The notes under the pieces: model-generated
Seen by the model: only the letters and a program-made list of their open reading frames with translations
What the model was told of the DNA's origin: nothing
The model's database searches: none
Program-made: the position numbers and the translations under genes
In this document: positions 1-8,058 of the stretch, piece after piece
How positions within the stretch are numbered: the first letter of the stretch is position 1
Layout of the letters: the number at the start of each line of letters is the position of its first letter
Assembly: GCA_025465135.1 (NCBI GenBank)
Contig: JAODNA010000049.1
Span: forward strand, 1-44,506
Source of the DNA: Frankiales bacterium
GTDB lineage: Bacteria; Actinomycetota; Actinomycetes; Mycobacteriales; SCTD01
Direction of reading: 5' to 3'
DNA: 44,506 nt

Positions 1-45
1 GCACCGCTGCCGGCGGCACCGCTGCCGGCGGCACCGCGCCGCCGG
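1..45. repeat. 15-bp tandem direct repeat
   Basis: The unit GCACCGCTGCCGGCG occurs twice in full and a third time in part. In frame with the partial gene that follows it encodes Ala-Gly-Gly-Thr-Ala type linker residues. The array probably continues upstream of the window. Confidence 0.7.
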
Positions 46-278
46 TCCGCCGTACCGCCGGCGCGGTGAGCCTGCACCCCGCCAGCAGCTGCGCACGTGG
101 CCACCGGCTCGCGTGTGCCGTCCTGCACACCAACACGGTGGTGGGCAGCACCTCGGTGCAGGCCGCCGTCTGCCCCGCCGCCGCAGTCGTCAGCGTCGGC
201 TACTCCGGCCCCGTCACCGACCCGACGCGCAGGAGCACGTCACAACGCGCCGAGGTCGGGAGCTGCGACCAGCCCTGA
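3..278 (+). CDS. C-terminal part of an unknown, probably exported protein
   Basis: The reading frame is open at the window edge and ends with TGA at 276-278, seven bases from the convergent cyclase gene. The visible part starts with a Gly/Ala/Thr low-complexity linker (repeats of AGGT), followed by a segment with four cysteines (in SSCARG, LACAV, AVCPA and GSCDQ). A flexible linker before a Cys-containing domain is common in secreted or surface actinobacterial proteins. The start lies outside the window and no family is recognisable, so this could be any exported protein. Codon usage, with G or C in nearly every third position, supports this frame. Confidence 0.5.
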   Translation, partial: TAAGGTAAGGTAPPVRRTAGAVSLHPASSCARGHRLACAVLHTNTVVGSTSVQAAVCPAAAVVSVGYSGPVTDPTRRSTSQRAEVGSCDQP

Positions 279-285
279 CTGCTCG

Positions 286-1449
286 TCACGTGCCGGGTAC
301 GACGTGGGTCACCGGCAGCGCGGCGGCATCTCTGCGGGCCTTGTCGCTCGCGGTCGGCCAGTCACCGAGCTGCGTGTAGACCGTGGTCTCCGGCTGCAGG
401 CCGAGCGTCTCGGCGTCCTGCGGGTCAAGCTGCTCGATGAGCAGCTTGGTGGCGAGGATCGTGCCGCCGCGGCTGCTCTCCTGCACCCGCGCGCACTCGT
501 TGACCTCGTCGCCCAGCGCGGTGACCTCCAGCCGGCCGCTCGTGATGAGCTGGCCGAGGTACAGGCGCGGGGCGAAGTGCACGCCCACGTTGAGGCACAG
601 CGGCGGGTCGTGCGCCAGCGTGCCGACCATGTCCTGGACCTCGAGCGCGGTCTGCAATGCGTTCAGCGCGGCGCGGCTGGCACTGCCGGCGTCGGAGGCG
701 CGGAAGAAGCCGGTGGCGCCGTCGCCGGCGTGCTTGCCGACGATCCCGTCGTGGCGTGCGATCGCCGTGTCCGTCGCGGTGAGGACATGACTGATGAGCT
801 CGAAGTACGACGCCGTCGACAGCCGGCGGGACAGCCGGGTGGAGTTCTCGAGGTCGACGAACAGCACCGCAGCGGGCTCTGCGCGCGGCGTCGCAAGTGA
901 TGCGATCCGCTCGAAGAGCTGCTCGTCGCCGCGGGTGAGCAGCTCGAGCACCGTGGCGCGAAGCGGGCTGCCGATGACGACAGCGGCGCCGATCCAGCCC
1001 ACCTCCGGGTGCCCGAGCATCGTCACGGAGTACCGGCTCGGGACGATGGTGCCGTTGAGCTCGACGTAGTCGAGGGTGCCCGTCCACATCGCGGGCGGCT
1101 TCGCCGCTGCGACGCCGACCGGGCCGGTGTCCACACCCGCGAGCAGCCCGGCGCCCGGCCCCTCGTAGCCCTCCGCGTGGGCGACGACGTAGGGCAGGAT
1201 CCGCTCGCCGGCGCGCCGCAGGCTCTCCGGCGTCACCCGCGCCGTCCAGGTCGGCCGCGTCAGTGCCTGCAGCAGGTGCTCCCCGTACCCGAGCTCCTCG
1301 CGCCCCGCGGCCATCATCGTGTGCAGCTCGGACGAGGCCCAGCGCAGGCGGAGTGCGGCGTCGAGCACGAAGCACGCGCTGCGCGTCAGCTCCAGCTCGG
1401 CGACGACCTCGTCGAGCAGCTCCTCGACACCCTCGATGGTCGGGTCCAC
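286..1449 (-). CDS. Class III adenylate/guanylate cyclase with PAS-like N-terminus
   Basis: A protein of 387 aa. The C-terminal half (about 190-345) is a class III nucleotidyl cyclase catalytic domain that makes cAMP or cGMP. The two metal-binding Asp are D199 (in FVDLENST) and D243 (in KHAGDG). K239 and T310 occupy the base-specifying positions; a Lys/Thr pair is seen in ATP-using bacterial cyclases. The transition-state Asn and Arg are N317 and R321 (in VNECAR). The N-terminal 185 residues look like a PAS-type sensor and carry no membrane segment, so the enzyme is probably cytosolic. It starts at GTG behind a GGGAG ribosome site, 21 bases after the sialidase-like gene, so the two are likely co-transcribed. 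Confidence 0.88.
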   Translation of the reverse strand: MDPTIEGVEELLDEVVAELELTRSACFVLDAALRLRWASSELHTMMAAGREELGYGEHLLQALTRPTWTARVTPESLRRAGERILPYVVAHAEGYEGPGAGLLAGVDTGPVGVAAAKPPAMWTGTLDYVELNGTIVPSRYSVTMLGHPEVGWIGAAVVIGSPLRATVLELLTRGDEQLFERIASLATPRAEPAAVLFVDLENSTRLSRRLSTASYFELISHVLTATDTAIARHDGIVGKHAGDGATGFFRASDAGSASRAALNALQTALEVQDMVGTLAHDPPLCLNVGVHFAPRLYLGQLITSGRLEVTALGDEVNECARVQESSRGGTILATKLLIEQLDPQDAETLGLQPETTVYTQLGDWPTASDKARRDAAALPVTHVVPGT

Positions 1450-1470
1450 CTGGACTCCCTTCCGTCGGTG

Positions 1471-3003
1471 TCAGCGTGACAGATGCCGCGGACTCGCGGG
1501 GACGCGGGCGAAGACGATGTCGCTGCGGTACTGCCCGCGCGTGCCCGGCTGCTCGAACACCCCGACGAAGGCGTTCGGGCCGGCGGCCTGCAGGCCGTCG
1601 TAGTCGGCGACCAGGCAGCCCTCCTTCGGCGCACCCTCGACCGTGCCCGGCGTACCGGGAAGGAAGCAGTTGCCGTGGGCGTCGAACGGACCTGCGAGCT
1701 CGCTGGTCACCCAGGTGCGCCCGCCGTCGCGCGAGCGGGCGAACCAGACGTCGGTGGGGTCGACGGCCTCCGGCGCCGAGCAGGCCGTCTGCTCACGCTG
1801 GTAGTAGGTCATGGCGACGGTGCCGTCGGCCGCCACGGCGATCGCGGGCAGGCCGATCACGGTGGGTGCCGTGAGAGACCCGGCTGACGTCCAGGCGATG
1901 CCGTCGGCGCTCTTGCGCACGACGAGGTCGGTCGCCACCGGCAGGTCCGCCGTGTGCGCGTCCACCGGGTAGGCGACGTAGAGAGTGCCGTCCGGTGCGG
2001 ACGTCGCCTGGATGCTCGCCCACAGGTCTCCGCAGAAGGCACCGTCGTTGGTGCCGGGGCCGGCGGTGCGGTTGCCGATCTTCACCGGCGCGGCCCAGTG
2101 CTGACCGTCGTCGGTCGAGACCGCGGCGTAGACCACGTTGTCCTCCACGACGCGGTAGTCCGCGCACGTGTTCAGCTGGCAGGCGATGATCCGGTCGAAC
2201 ACGTCGACGAGCGTGCCGTTGGCTGCTCGCAGGACCTGCGCGTTGCCCGAGGAGAAGCCCGGGCCCGGTGGTGTGTAGACGACTGTCGCGGGCGACCAGG
2301 TCACGCCACCGTCGTCGGTACGGCGGAAGAACAGCGTGCTGCTGGAGTACTCGAAGGAGTCGTGCCGCTCGAAGGTCACGTATGCCGTCGCGGGCCGCAC
2401 CGGATCGGTGGTCACGATGTTCTTGTCGCCGAACATCCCGTCGACGGACGACAGGGTCGTCGGCTGCGCCGACCACGTGAAGCCCCCGTCATGCGACGTG
2501 CTCACAATGACGGTGTCGGTGCCGACCGGCGCGAGCGTCGGGGTGGTGAGCGATGTCAGGTAGAGCGTCCTGCCGTCGGCGCTGAAGGCGAGCGACGGGT
2601 CAGCCGCGGCAGCGTTCGCACCGCCGCTGCAGACCGAGATCCCCGGCACCGTGACCGTCTGCCAGGTGGCGCCGCCGTCGTGGCTGGCGCGGATCAGGTT
2701 GGTGAGGTCGCCATCGACGATGTAGGTGACCACGACGTTGCCGGGATCGGCCGGGTTGACGGCGACGACCGGCTCGCGCGGCGAGTTGTGGGCCCGCAGG
2801 ACCCCGACGGGCTGACCGCAGTCGAGCGGCGCGAAGGGATCGGCCACGGACACGATGGAGGTCTGCGGAGAGACCGTCGTGGCCGCAAGGCCGACACCGG
2901 TGGCGGTCGTCTCGAGGCCGGCCGTCGCGAGCCCGCAGAGCGCGAGGCCCACACCGGCCGTGACTCCGAGGGAACGACGACGTCTGGTCCTGGCTGTTCT
3001 CAC
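1471..3003 (-). CDS. Secreted Asp-box (BNR) beta-propeller, sialidase-like
   Basis: A protein of 510 aa with an Arg-rich N-terminus and a hydrophobic stretch (about 11-40) that form a signal peptide. Six Asp-box motifs (S-x-D-x-G-x-x-W type) are visible near residues 107, 170, 229, 297, 365 and 424, for example SHDGGFTW and RSRDGGRTW. They mark the turns of a six- or seven-bladed propeller of the sialidase/BNR superfamily. Asp boxes are structural, and I could not assign the catalytic Arg triad and Tyr/Glu of true sialidases. It may instead be a non-enzymatic propeller or another exo-glycosidase. It starts at GTG behind GAGGGGGAA, divergent from the response regulator at 3152. Confidence 0.8.
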   Translation of the reverse strand: MRTARTRRRRSLGVTAGVGLALCGLATAGLETTATGVGLAATTVSPQTSIVSVADPFAPLDCGQPVGVLRAHNSPREPVVAVNPADPGNVVVTYIVDGDLTNLIRASHDGGATWQTVTVPGISVCSGGANAAAADPSLAFSADGRTLYLTSLTTPTLAPVGTDTVIVSTSHDGGFTWSAQPTTLSSVDGMFGDKNIVTTDPVRPATAYVTFERHDSFEYSSSTLFFRRTDDGGVTWSPATVVYTPPGPGFSSGNAQVLRAANGTLVDVFDRIIACQLNTCADYRVVEDNVVYAAVSTDDGQHWAAPVKIGNRTAGPGTNDGAFCGDLWASIQATSAPDGTLYVAYPVDAHTADLPVATDLVVRKSADGIAWTSAGSLTAPTVIGLPAIAVAADGTVAMTYYQREQTACSAPEAVDPTDVWFARSRDGGRTWVTSELAGPFDAHGNCFLPGTPGTVEGAPKEGCLVADYDGLQAAGPNAFVGVFEQPGTRGQYRSDIVFARVPASPRHLSR

Positions 3004-3151
3004 GGGTTCCCCCTCGGTCCGATGCGCGGTTTTCGCGCCGGTTCCGGACGCTAGGGACGCCTACCCCGCCGCGTCACCGGGGCGGACACCGCTCTTGCTC
3101 TCAGGGCTGACCCCGATAGACGCGGCGCCCGCCGATCGTCAGGATCGCCCG
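3004..3151. promoter_or_regulatory. Divergent promoter region
   Basis: This 148-bp spacer separates the sialidase-like gene on the minus strand from the signalling operon on the plus strand, so both promoters must lie here or in the flanking codons. I see imperfect GC-rich dyads (CCCCG...CGGGG near 3064-3085) but no convincing -35/-10 pair. Confidence 0.35.
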
Positions 3152-3514
3152 ATGGGCCGAACCGTGCTGATCGTGGACGACCACGTCGGCTTCCGCCGTA
3201 CCGCGCGCCGCCTGCTCGAAGCGGAGGGCTTCACGGTCGTCGGCGAGGCCGGAGATGCCGCCGAGGCTCTCGCGACCGCGGCACAGGTCAGCCCGCAGGT
3301 CGTTCTGCTCGACGTGCACCTGCCCGACGGCAACGGGTTCGACGTAGCCGCCCGGCTGGCGACTGCCGCTCCCGGTGCGCAGGTCATCCTCACGTCCAGC
3401 CGCGACGCGTCCGACTACTCGACGCGGCTGCCGGGGGCGGCGGCCCGCGGCTTCATCGGCAAGGCCGAGCTGTCCGGTCCCCGGATCGCCGCACTCCTCG
3501 GGGGAACGCAGTGA
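3152..3514 (+). CDS. Stand-alone receiver (response regulator without output domain)
   Basis: A 120-aa CheY-like receiver. The acidic pair is D9/D10 (LIVDDH), the phospho-acceptor is D54 (VLLDVHLPDG), the switch residue is T81 and the conserved Lys is K104. Nothing follows the receiver fold, so it has no DNA-binding or enzymatic output. I chose ATG 3152 because the receiver begins right there; upstream codons in the frame are not receiver-like. Its stop overlaps the GTG start of the histidine kinase (GTGA). It probably serves as phosphate sink, shuttle or protein-protein regulator of the kinase encoded next to it. Confidence 0.88.
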   Translation: MGRTVLIVDDHVGFRRTARRLLEAEGFTVVGEAGDAAEALATAAQVSPQVVLLDVHLPDGNGFDVAARLATAAPGAQVILTSSRDASDYSTRLPGAAARGFIGKAELSGPRIAALLGGTQ

Positions 3515-5421
3515 GGCGCTGGTACCTGTTCGTCATCGGTCTTGCTGCCGCCACCGCAGCGTTCTGTGCGTGGAAGTTCACGGACGTGCAGCTGCGGTGG
3601 GTCGCCGCCGGCGGTTCCTACATGGTCGCGGGCCTCTACGCGTGGTACCGCCGACCCGAGTCGAAGACCGGGATGCTGCTCGTGCTCACCGGGTGCGGGG
3701 TGTGGTCCTCACTCGCGGAGGCGACCCGGGTGCCCGTCTTCTGGACCGTCGGGTCAGCCCTCGAGGCGTCATGGCTCCCGCCTCTGGTCTACCTGATGCT
3801 GTCGTTCCCGACCGGGAGGCTCACGAGCGCGACCCAGCGCTTCGTCGTCCTCGCCTGCCTGACCTTGGTCGCGGTCGGGGGCATCTTCGGGTCGCTCTTC
3901 TACAACCCGGCCGACTTCGGCTGCCAGAACTGCCAGCCGCGCCTCAACCTGATCCTGATCCACTCCTACCCCGACTACGTACGGTTCTGGGGCGGGTTCG
4001 TCCTGCTGTCGGTGATCGCCCTCGAGCTGGTCGTGGTCCTCGCGCTGTACGGCCGACGGGCCAGCGTGGCCGTCCGCAATCGGCTCATAAGCGGGGCGGT
4101 CGCAACCATCGTCGTCGCGCTGTGCTCCAGCCTGCTGGCTCCCCACAACACGCTCGAGGTGCTGCGGCAGACACCTGTCCTGGTGATCCTCCCGGTCACG
4201 GTGACCGTCATGGTCATCGCGCGGTGGTGGCGGGCGAGCCCGCCGGCGCAGCGCGTTCTCGGGCCGATGCTGCTGCCGGCGTCGGCGTTCCTGCTCGCCG
4301 TCGCCGCGCAGCAGGCGATCGGCCTCCTGCTCAACTACTGGACCGTGTTCAAGCCCACGCCGTACCTGTTCCAGCTCCTGACGACGATCGCCGTGGTGGC
4401 GTCCATCTCGCTGCCGGTGACCTTCCTGCTGGGTCTCGCCCGGGCCCGCCACCGGCACACCGTCGTCAGCGACCTGGTGGTCGAGCTCGGTGACCTGCCG
4501 CCGGCCGAGGACCTCGAGCGCGCCTTGTCGAAGACGCTGCGCGACCCCTCTCTCTCGGTCGGCCGCTGGGACCCCGCCGACCTGCGCTACGTCCACGCCG
4601 ACGGCACGACACTTGCACTTCCCGCCGAGGGATCCGGTCGTACGGCGACGCTGCTCGAGCGCGACGGCCGGCCACTGGCCGCGATCGTGCACGACGAGGC
4701 ACTGCTGGAGAACGACGGCCTGCTCGACAGCGTCGCCGCCGCCACCCGGCTCGTCGTCGAGAACGAGCGCCTGCATGCGGAGGTCCGGGCGCAGCTCGCC
4801 GACGTCCGCGCCTCACGAGCCCGGATCGTGGTGGCGGCAGATGCCGAGCGCCGCCGCCTCGAGCGCGACCTCCACGACGGTGCGCAGCAGCGCATCGTGT
4901 CGGTGTGCCTGGACCTCAAGCTCGCGGCGGCGTCACTCGGCAGCGACGCAGAGCCCGCGCTGCGGGACAGGATCAACGAGGCCGCCGAGGGCCTGCAGGA
5001 AGCTCTCGCCGAGCTGCGCGAGCTGGCCCGCGGCATCCACCCCGCTGTCCTCACCGAGGAGGGCCTGGGCCCGGCGCTGCAGTCGCTGACCGAACGGGCC
5101 CGGATCCCCACGAAGCTCGTCTACCGGGTGCCCGGCCGCCTTCGGCCCACGGTCGAGGCGACGGCGTACTTCGTCGCGTCCGAGGCGCTTGCCAACGTCG
5201 CGAAGCACGCCCAGGCGTCACGCGCCACGATCGAGGTCAGCCATGAGGCGGGACAGCTCCTGCTCGAGGTCGCCGACGACGGTGTCGGGGGCGCGGACCC
5301 CTCGCGCGGCTCGGGGTTGCGCGGCCTGCTGGACCGGGTCGGTGCCGTCGATGGCGGCCTCCAGGTCCTGACGCTGCCGGGACAGGGCACGCGCGTGCTG
5401 GCCGAGATCCCGTGCGCGTAG
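3511..5421 (+). CDS. Membrane sensor histidine kinase, NarL/DesK-type (HisKA_3)
   Basis: A protein of 636 aa. The N-terminal 310 residues are hydrophobic, with roughly eight membrane helices. A linker with weak GAF-like character follows (about 320-425). The dimerisation domain holds the phospho-acceptor H455 in ERDLHDGAQQR, the signature of HisKA_3 kinases. The HATPase_c domain shows the N box (EALANVAKHA) and the G1 box (VADDGVGG). It starts at GTG 3511 overlapping the receiver gene, and its end overlaps the LuxR-type regulator by 10 bases, so all three should be made from one mRNA in linked amounts. The signal sensed cannot be told from sequence. Confidence 0.93.
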   Translation: MRRWYLFVIGLAAATAAFCAWKFTDVQLRWVAAGGSYMVAGLYAWYRRPESKTGMLLVLTGCGVWSSLAEATRVPVFWTVGSALEASWLPPLVYLMLSFPTGRLTSATQRFVVLACLTLVAVGGIFGSLFYNPADFGCQNCQPRLNLILIHSYPDYVRFWGGFVLLSVIALELVVVLALYGRRASVAVRNRLISGAVATIVVALCSSLLAPHNTLEVLRQTPVLVILPVTVTVMVIARWWRASPPAQRVLGPMLLPASAFLLAVAAQQAIGLLLNYWTVFKPTPYLFQLLTTIAVVASISLPVTFLLGLARARHRHTVVSDLVVELGDLPPAEDLERALSKTLRDPSLSVGRWDPADLRYVHADGTTLALPAEGSGRTATLLERDGRPLAAIVHDEALLENDGLLDSVAAATRLVVENERLHAEVRAQLADVRASRARIVVAADAERRRLERDLHDGAQQRIVSVCLDLKLAAASLGSDAEPALRDRINEAAEGLQEALAELRELARGIHPAVLTEEGLGPALQSLTERARIPTKLVYRVPGRLRPTVEATAYFVASEALANVAKHAQASRATIEVSHEAGQLLLEVADDGVGGADPSRGSGLRGLLDRVGAVDGGLQVLTLPGQGTRVLAEIPCA

Positions 5422-6056
5422 CGGTCGCCGACGACTCGCCCCTCTTCCGGGCCGGTGTGGTCCGGGTGCTGGCCGATGCCGGCTTCGACGTGTCGGCGGA
5501 GGTCGGTGATGCCACGGCGTTGCTCGCACACGTCGCAGCGGAAGCGCCGGACGTCGCGATCGTGGACGTGCGGATGCCTCCGACCTTCACGACGGAGGGG
5601 CTGCAGGCGGCGCACCAGATCCGCGCGCACCACCCCGCGACCGGCGTCCTGGTGCTGTCGGCAGTCGTCGAGCCGACGTACGCGATGAAGCTGCTCGCCG
5701 GCGGTGCGACGTCGGTCGGCTACCTGCTCAAGGACAGCGTGCTGGACCTGACGGAGTTCGCAGACGCTGTGCGCCGGGTCGGATCGGGCAAGACGGCAGT
5801 GGACCCAGTCGTCATCGCCCAGCTGCTCGACCGCCAGCGCGCGGGCAGCCCTCTGGACGCGCTGTCGCAGCGGGAGCGCGAAGTGCTCGGCCTGATGGCC
5901 GAGGGCCGCACCAACACCTCCATCCGCGACAAGCTGTTCCTGAGCCCGAAGACGGTCGAGACCCATGTCCGCAACATCTTCATGAAGCTCGGCCTCGTCG
6001 AGACGGACGACGATCACCGCCGCGTTCTTGCCGTGCTGACCTTCCTGCGCGCCTAG
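5412..6056 (+). CDS. LuxR/NarL-family response regulator
   Basis: A protein of 214 aa. The receiver at residues 1-125 has D7/D8 and phospho-acceptor D52 (AIVDVRMP). The C-terminal HTH (about 150-212) reads LSQREREVLGLMAEG then SPKTVETHVRNIFMKLGL, a classic LuxR-type recognition helix. The GTG start lies inside the kinase gene. It is the expected partner of the HisKA_3 kinase and a DNA-binding transcription regulator. Its targets may include the secreted protein gene 76 bases downstream, which is preceded by a repeat element at 6092-6113. Confidence 0.93.
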   Translation: MRVAVADDSPLFRAGVVRVLADAGFDVSAEVGDATALLAHVAAEAPDVAIVDVRMPPTFTTEGLQAAHQIRAHHPATGVLVLSAVVEPTYAMKLLAGGATSVGYLLKDSVLDLTEFADAVRRVGSGKTAVDPVVIAQLLDRQRAGSPLDALSQREREVLGLMAEGRTNTSIRDKLFLSPKTVETHVRNIFMKLGLVETDDDHRRVLAVLTFLRA

Positions 6057-6091
6057 GGATTCAGTGGCTGCCCTGATGTCGGGGGGTTGGA

Positions 6092-6113
6092 TTTGGGCCA
6101 CTTTGGGTCCCAA
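6092..6113. promoter_or_regulatory. Candidate operator: TTTGGG direct repeat one helical turn apart
   Basis: TTTGGG occurs at 6092 and 6102, exactly 10 bp apart, and an inverted pair TTGGG/CCCAA spans 6093-6113. The element lies 20-41 bp before the start of the secreted protein gene and just after the LuxR-type regulator gene. That it binds this regulator is inference. Confidence 0.3.
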
Positions 6114-6132
6114 TCCACTTCAGGGGGTCACC

Positions 6133-6852
6133 ATGCGGAAGAGCCGCATCATCACCATCACGTCCATCGCCGTCGCCACGCTTGCGGTGGCGGTGCCCGC
6201 CCAGGCCGCGGGCCCGACGCACCTCACGGCGCCGTACACGAGCAGCGACTCGGGTGGGTCCACCCACTGCCTGACCGGTACGACGTGCACGCCCCTCGGC
6301 CGGGCGACATCCGGAACGGGCCGCATCGCGGTGTCGATGGACATGCACCGGGCCACCGCCGACCAGGCCACCACAGAAAGCGGATTCGGCTACGCCGACG
6401 AGTTCATCGACGTCCGCCCGCCCAAGGGGTCGACGAAGCTGACCGCCACCTTCACCTGGGACGTCACCTCTGCGACGACCTCTGCCAACGCAGACCACGG
6501 CTTCCTCTACGCAAGCACCCTGCTGTACGCCAGCGCGTCGTGCAGCAGCTGCACCGTCACCGACGGTACGGCGGCGCTGGTCTCGTCCTCCTCCACCATC
6601 CCGATGAACGACAACACGCAGAGCCTCGCCGATGCGCAGAAGGTCATCACCGTCACGGTCGACAACCTCCCGCGCAACGCCACCGTCCGCCTCTACTCGG
6701 GCGGCACGGCCTACACCGACATGAACCCCTCCCGGGTCTGCAGCGGGCTCGCCCCCTGTGACGCGCTGCCGCCGACGGACGCCGGGCACTCGGGTACGTC
6801 ACACGCCTCGATCGACGCCGGCCTCACGTCCGTGGACGTGACGTACAGCTGA
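6133..6852 (+). CDS. Secreted Cys-rich protein of unknown function
   Basis: A protein of 239 aa with a clear Sec signal peptide (MRKSRIITITSIAVATLAVA, cleavage near the AQAA motif at 24-26). I chose ATG 6133 because AGGGGG lies six bases before it; the longer frame has no signal peptide at its start. The mature part is rich in Thr/Ser and has six cysteines in three pairs (around THCLTGTTC, ASCSSC and RVCSGLAPC), which fits disulphides outside the cell. No family is recognised. It is followed by a strong hairpin at 6861-6899. Its place after the LuxR-type regulator suggests it may be a target of that system. Confidence 0.75.
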   Translation: MRKSRIITITSIAVATLAVAVPAQAAGPTHLTAPYTSSDSGGSTHCLTGTTCTPLGRATSGTGRIAVSMDMHRATADQATTESGFGYADEFIDVRPPKGSTKLTATFTWDVTSATTSANADHGFLYASTLLYASASCSSCTVTDGTAALVSSSSTIPMNDNTQSLADAQKVITVTVDNLPRNATVRLYSGGTAYTDMNPSRVCSGLAPCDALPPTDAGHSGTSHASIDAGLTSVDVTYS

Positions 6853-7764
6853 CGTCGTCCTGACCGCCGCTCCGCGCGACGAGCGCGGAGGGGCGGTCAG
6901 GCAGGTGTCGGGGAGGCCGGGGACGCCGGCCGTGCAGACCAGCCCGCCGTGGGCAGGACGGGCATCCGACGTACGCAGGCTGACCGTCTCGCCGGTGGGT
7001 GCCTGCACCCGCTGCACCTGCCGACTGTGCACCGGCGTGCGCGGGTCGGGCGCACGCCGGACGAGGGTGACGGGTGCGTGCGGACGGGGCGCGAGCCGTT
7101 GAGCCGGAGCCACGGCCGAGAGGCTGACGGCGTCCTCCGGTAGGGCGGTGCCGGCCGCCGGAGCGGCACCTGCGGAGCCGGGCCGGCCGCTCCCGCCGAC
7201 GGCGACTGCTATCGCAAAAGCAGCCAGAACGGCCGGAAGCACGGTCGCCGTCGTGCCGGTACGTCGAACAGCCGCTACAGCGAAGCCGAGCAGTGCCGAC
7301 AACAGCGCGGTGAGCCGCTGTCGGGCCCGGTGCCTCCGGACGTTGTCCCGCACCGCCTCGCGACGGTTGCCCGCGGTGGGTTCGTCCTGAACCGCCGACA
7401 GGATCGCGTGCCGGTCGTGCGGCCGGAGCTGCGCCATCGCCCCGAGGACCCGCTCCAGCTCGGCCCGATGCTCGACCTCCTCGTGCAGATCCCGGTGCGA
7501 GGGCTGGTCCGGGATGCGGTCGGTCGGCACGTCCCGACGGGTCCGGCGATAGCTGTCGACCGACAGGTTGCGCACGACCGGCAGGCACCAGCGCAGCAGG
7601 TCGTCCGCGTCGCGATAGCTCGGCTCGTGCGACAGCACGCGCAGCGCGCATTCCTGGACCAGGTCCTCGGCATCGGCCGGGTTGGTCCCGCGGCGGATCA
7701 GGAAGCGCCTCAGCACGGCCGCGGCCTGCGGCCAGCAGCCGACGAACGGGGCTTGGGTAATCAC
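6799..7764 (-). CDS. ECF-like sigma factor fused to a membrane segment and extracytoplasmic tail
   Basis: About 321 aa if started at GTG 7764; the frame is open up to 7914. Residues 12-78 fit sigma region 2 (NPADAEDLVQECALRVLS, then VVRNLSVDSYRR). Residues 95-155 fit region 4 (ERVLGAMAQLRPHDRHAILS). A hydrophobic helix (about 172-190) follows, then a Pro/Ala-rich tail of about 130 residues with two cysteines (LVCTAGVPGLPDTC). So the tail should lie outside the cell, and the protein would be tethered through a built-in anti-sigma-like part. Its last codons run through the hairpin at 6861-6899 and 54 bases into the convergent gene, so the true C-terminus is uncertain. Divergent from the 60-aa peptide gene at 7817. 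Confidence 0.75.
   Translation of the reverse strand: MITQAPFVGCWPQAAAVLRRFLIRRGTNPADAEDLVQECALRVLSHEPSYRDADDLLRWCLPVVRNLSVDSYRRTRRDVPTDRIPDQPSHRDLHEEVEHRAELERVLGAMAQLRPHDRHAILSAVQDEPTAGNRREAVRDNVRRHRARQRLTALLSALLGFAVAAVRRTGTTATVLPAVLAAFAIAVAVGGSGRPGSAGAAPAAGTALPEDAVSLSAVAPAQRLAPRPHAPVTLVRRAPDPRTPVHSRQVQRVQAPTGETVSLRTSDARPAHGGLVCTAGVPGLPDTCLTAPPRSSRGAAVRTTSAVRHVHGREAGVDRGV
6861..6899. terminator. Long GC-rich hairpin, probable bidirectional terminator
   Basis: The arms 6861-6877 and 6883-6899 pair over 16 of 17 positions (one G-G mismatch) around a 5-nt loop. The hairpin begins nine bases after the stop of the secreted protein gene. There is no T tract, which is usual in high-GC actinobacteria. 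It lies inside the 3' end of the sigma-factor frame. Confidence 0.75.
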
Positions 7765-7816
7765 CGGCTCGTTCGTGCGTGCTCTCTCGTCCGCACCCTC
7801 TCGCTCGAGGAGAACC

Positions 7817-7999
7817 ATGACGTCGTCGCGCACGATCGCCATCGCAGCCCTGGTCGCCGGCGTGCTGCTCAACTCGGGCGGCATCGCCATGGCTGCTGAA
7901 CCGGTCCCCACCATCCCCCCGCTCCCCCTCTGCTACACCGTGCAGGTCGACTCACCGACGACGGGAACCCATCCGTCGGTGACGGTCTGCCGGCCCTAG
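7817..7999 (+). CDS. Small secreted two-Cys peptide (60 aa)
   Basis: The sequence starts MTSSRTIAIAALVAGVLLNS and has a signal peptide ending near AMAA (24-27). The mature peptide is about 33 aa, Pro-rich, with cysteines at 39 and 58 and the tail TVCRP. I chose ATG 7817 because GAGGAGAA lies four bases before it; the longer frame upstream is not signal-like. It diverges from the sigma-factor gene with about 50 bp between starts. It resembles in plan, though not clearly in sequence, the 72-aa peptides at 10658 and 10941. No known family. Confidence 0.65.
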   Translation: MTSSRTIAIAALVAGVLLNSGGIAMAAEPVPTIPPLPLCYTVQVDSPTTGTHPSVTVCRP

Positions 8000-8058
8000 G
8001 AGGGCTGCTCAGCTCCGCAGGGACCAGTTTCGGCGGGGAGTCGTACGAACCTGCTGGT

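Noticed and set aside
1-900. Plus-strand frames opposite the cyclase gene
   Set aside because: The cyclase has all catalytic motifs on the minus strand; the opposite frames are Arg/Val-rich shadows.
7765-7914. N-terminal extension of the sigma factor to codons near 7914
   Set aside because: It would overlap the first half of the 60-aa peptide gene antisense, and the extra residues are not sigma-like; sigma region 2 begins just after GTG 7764.
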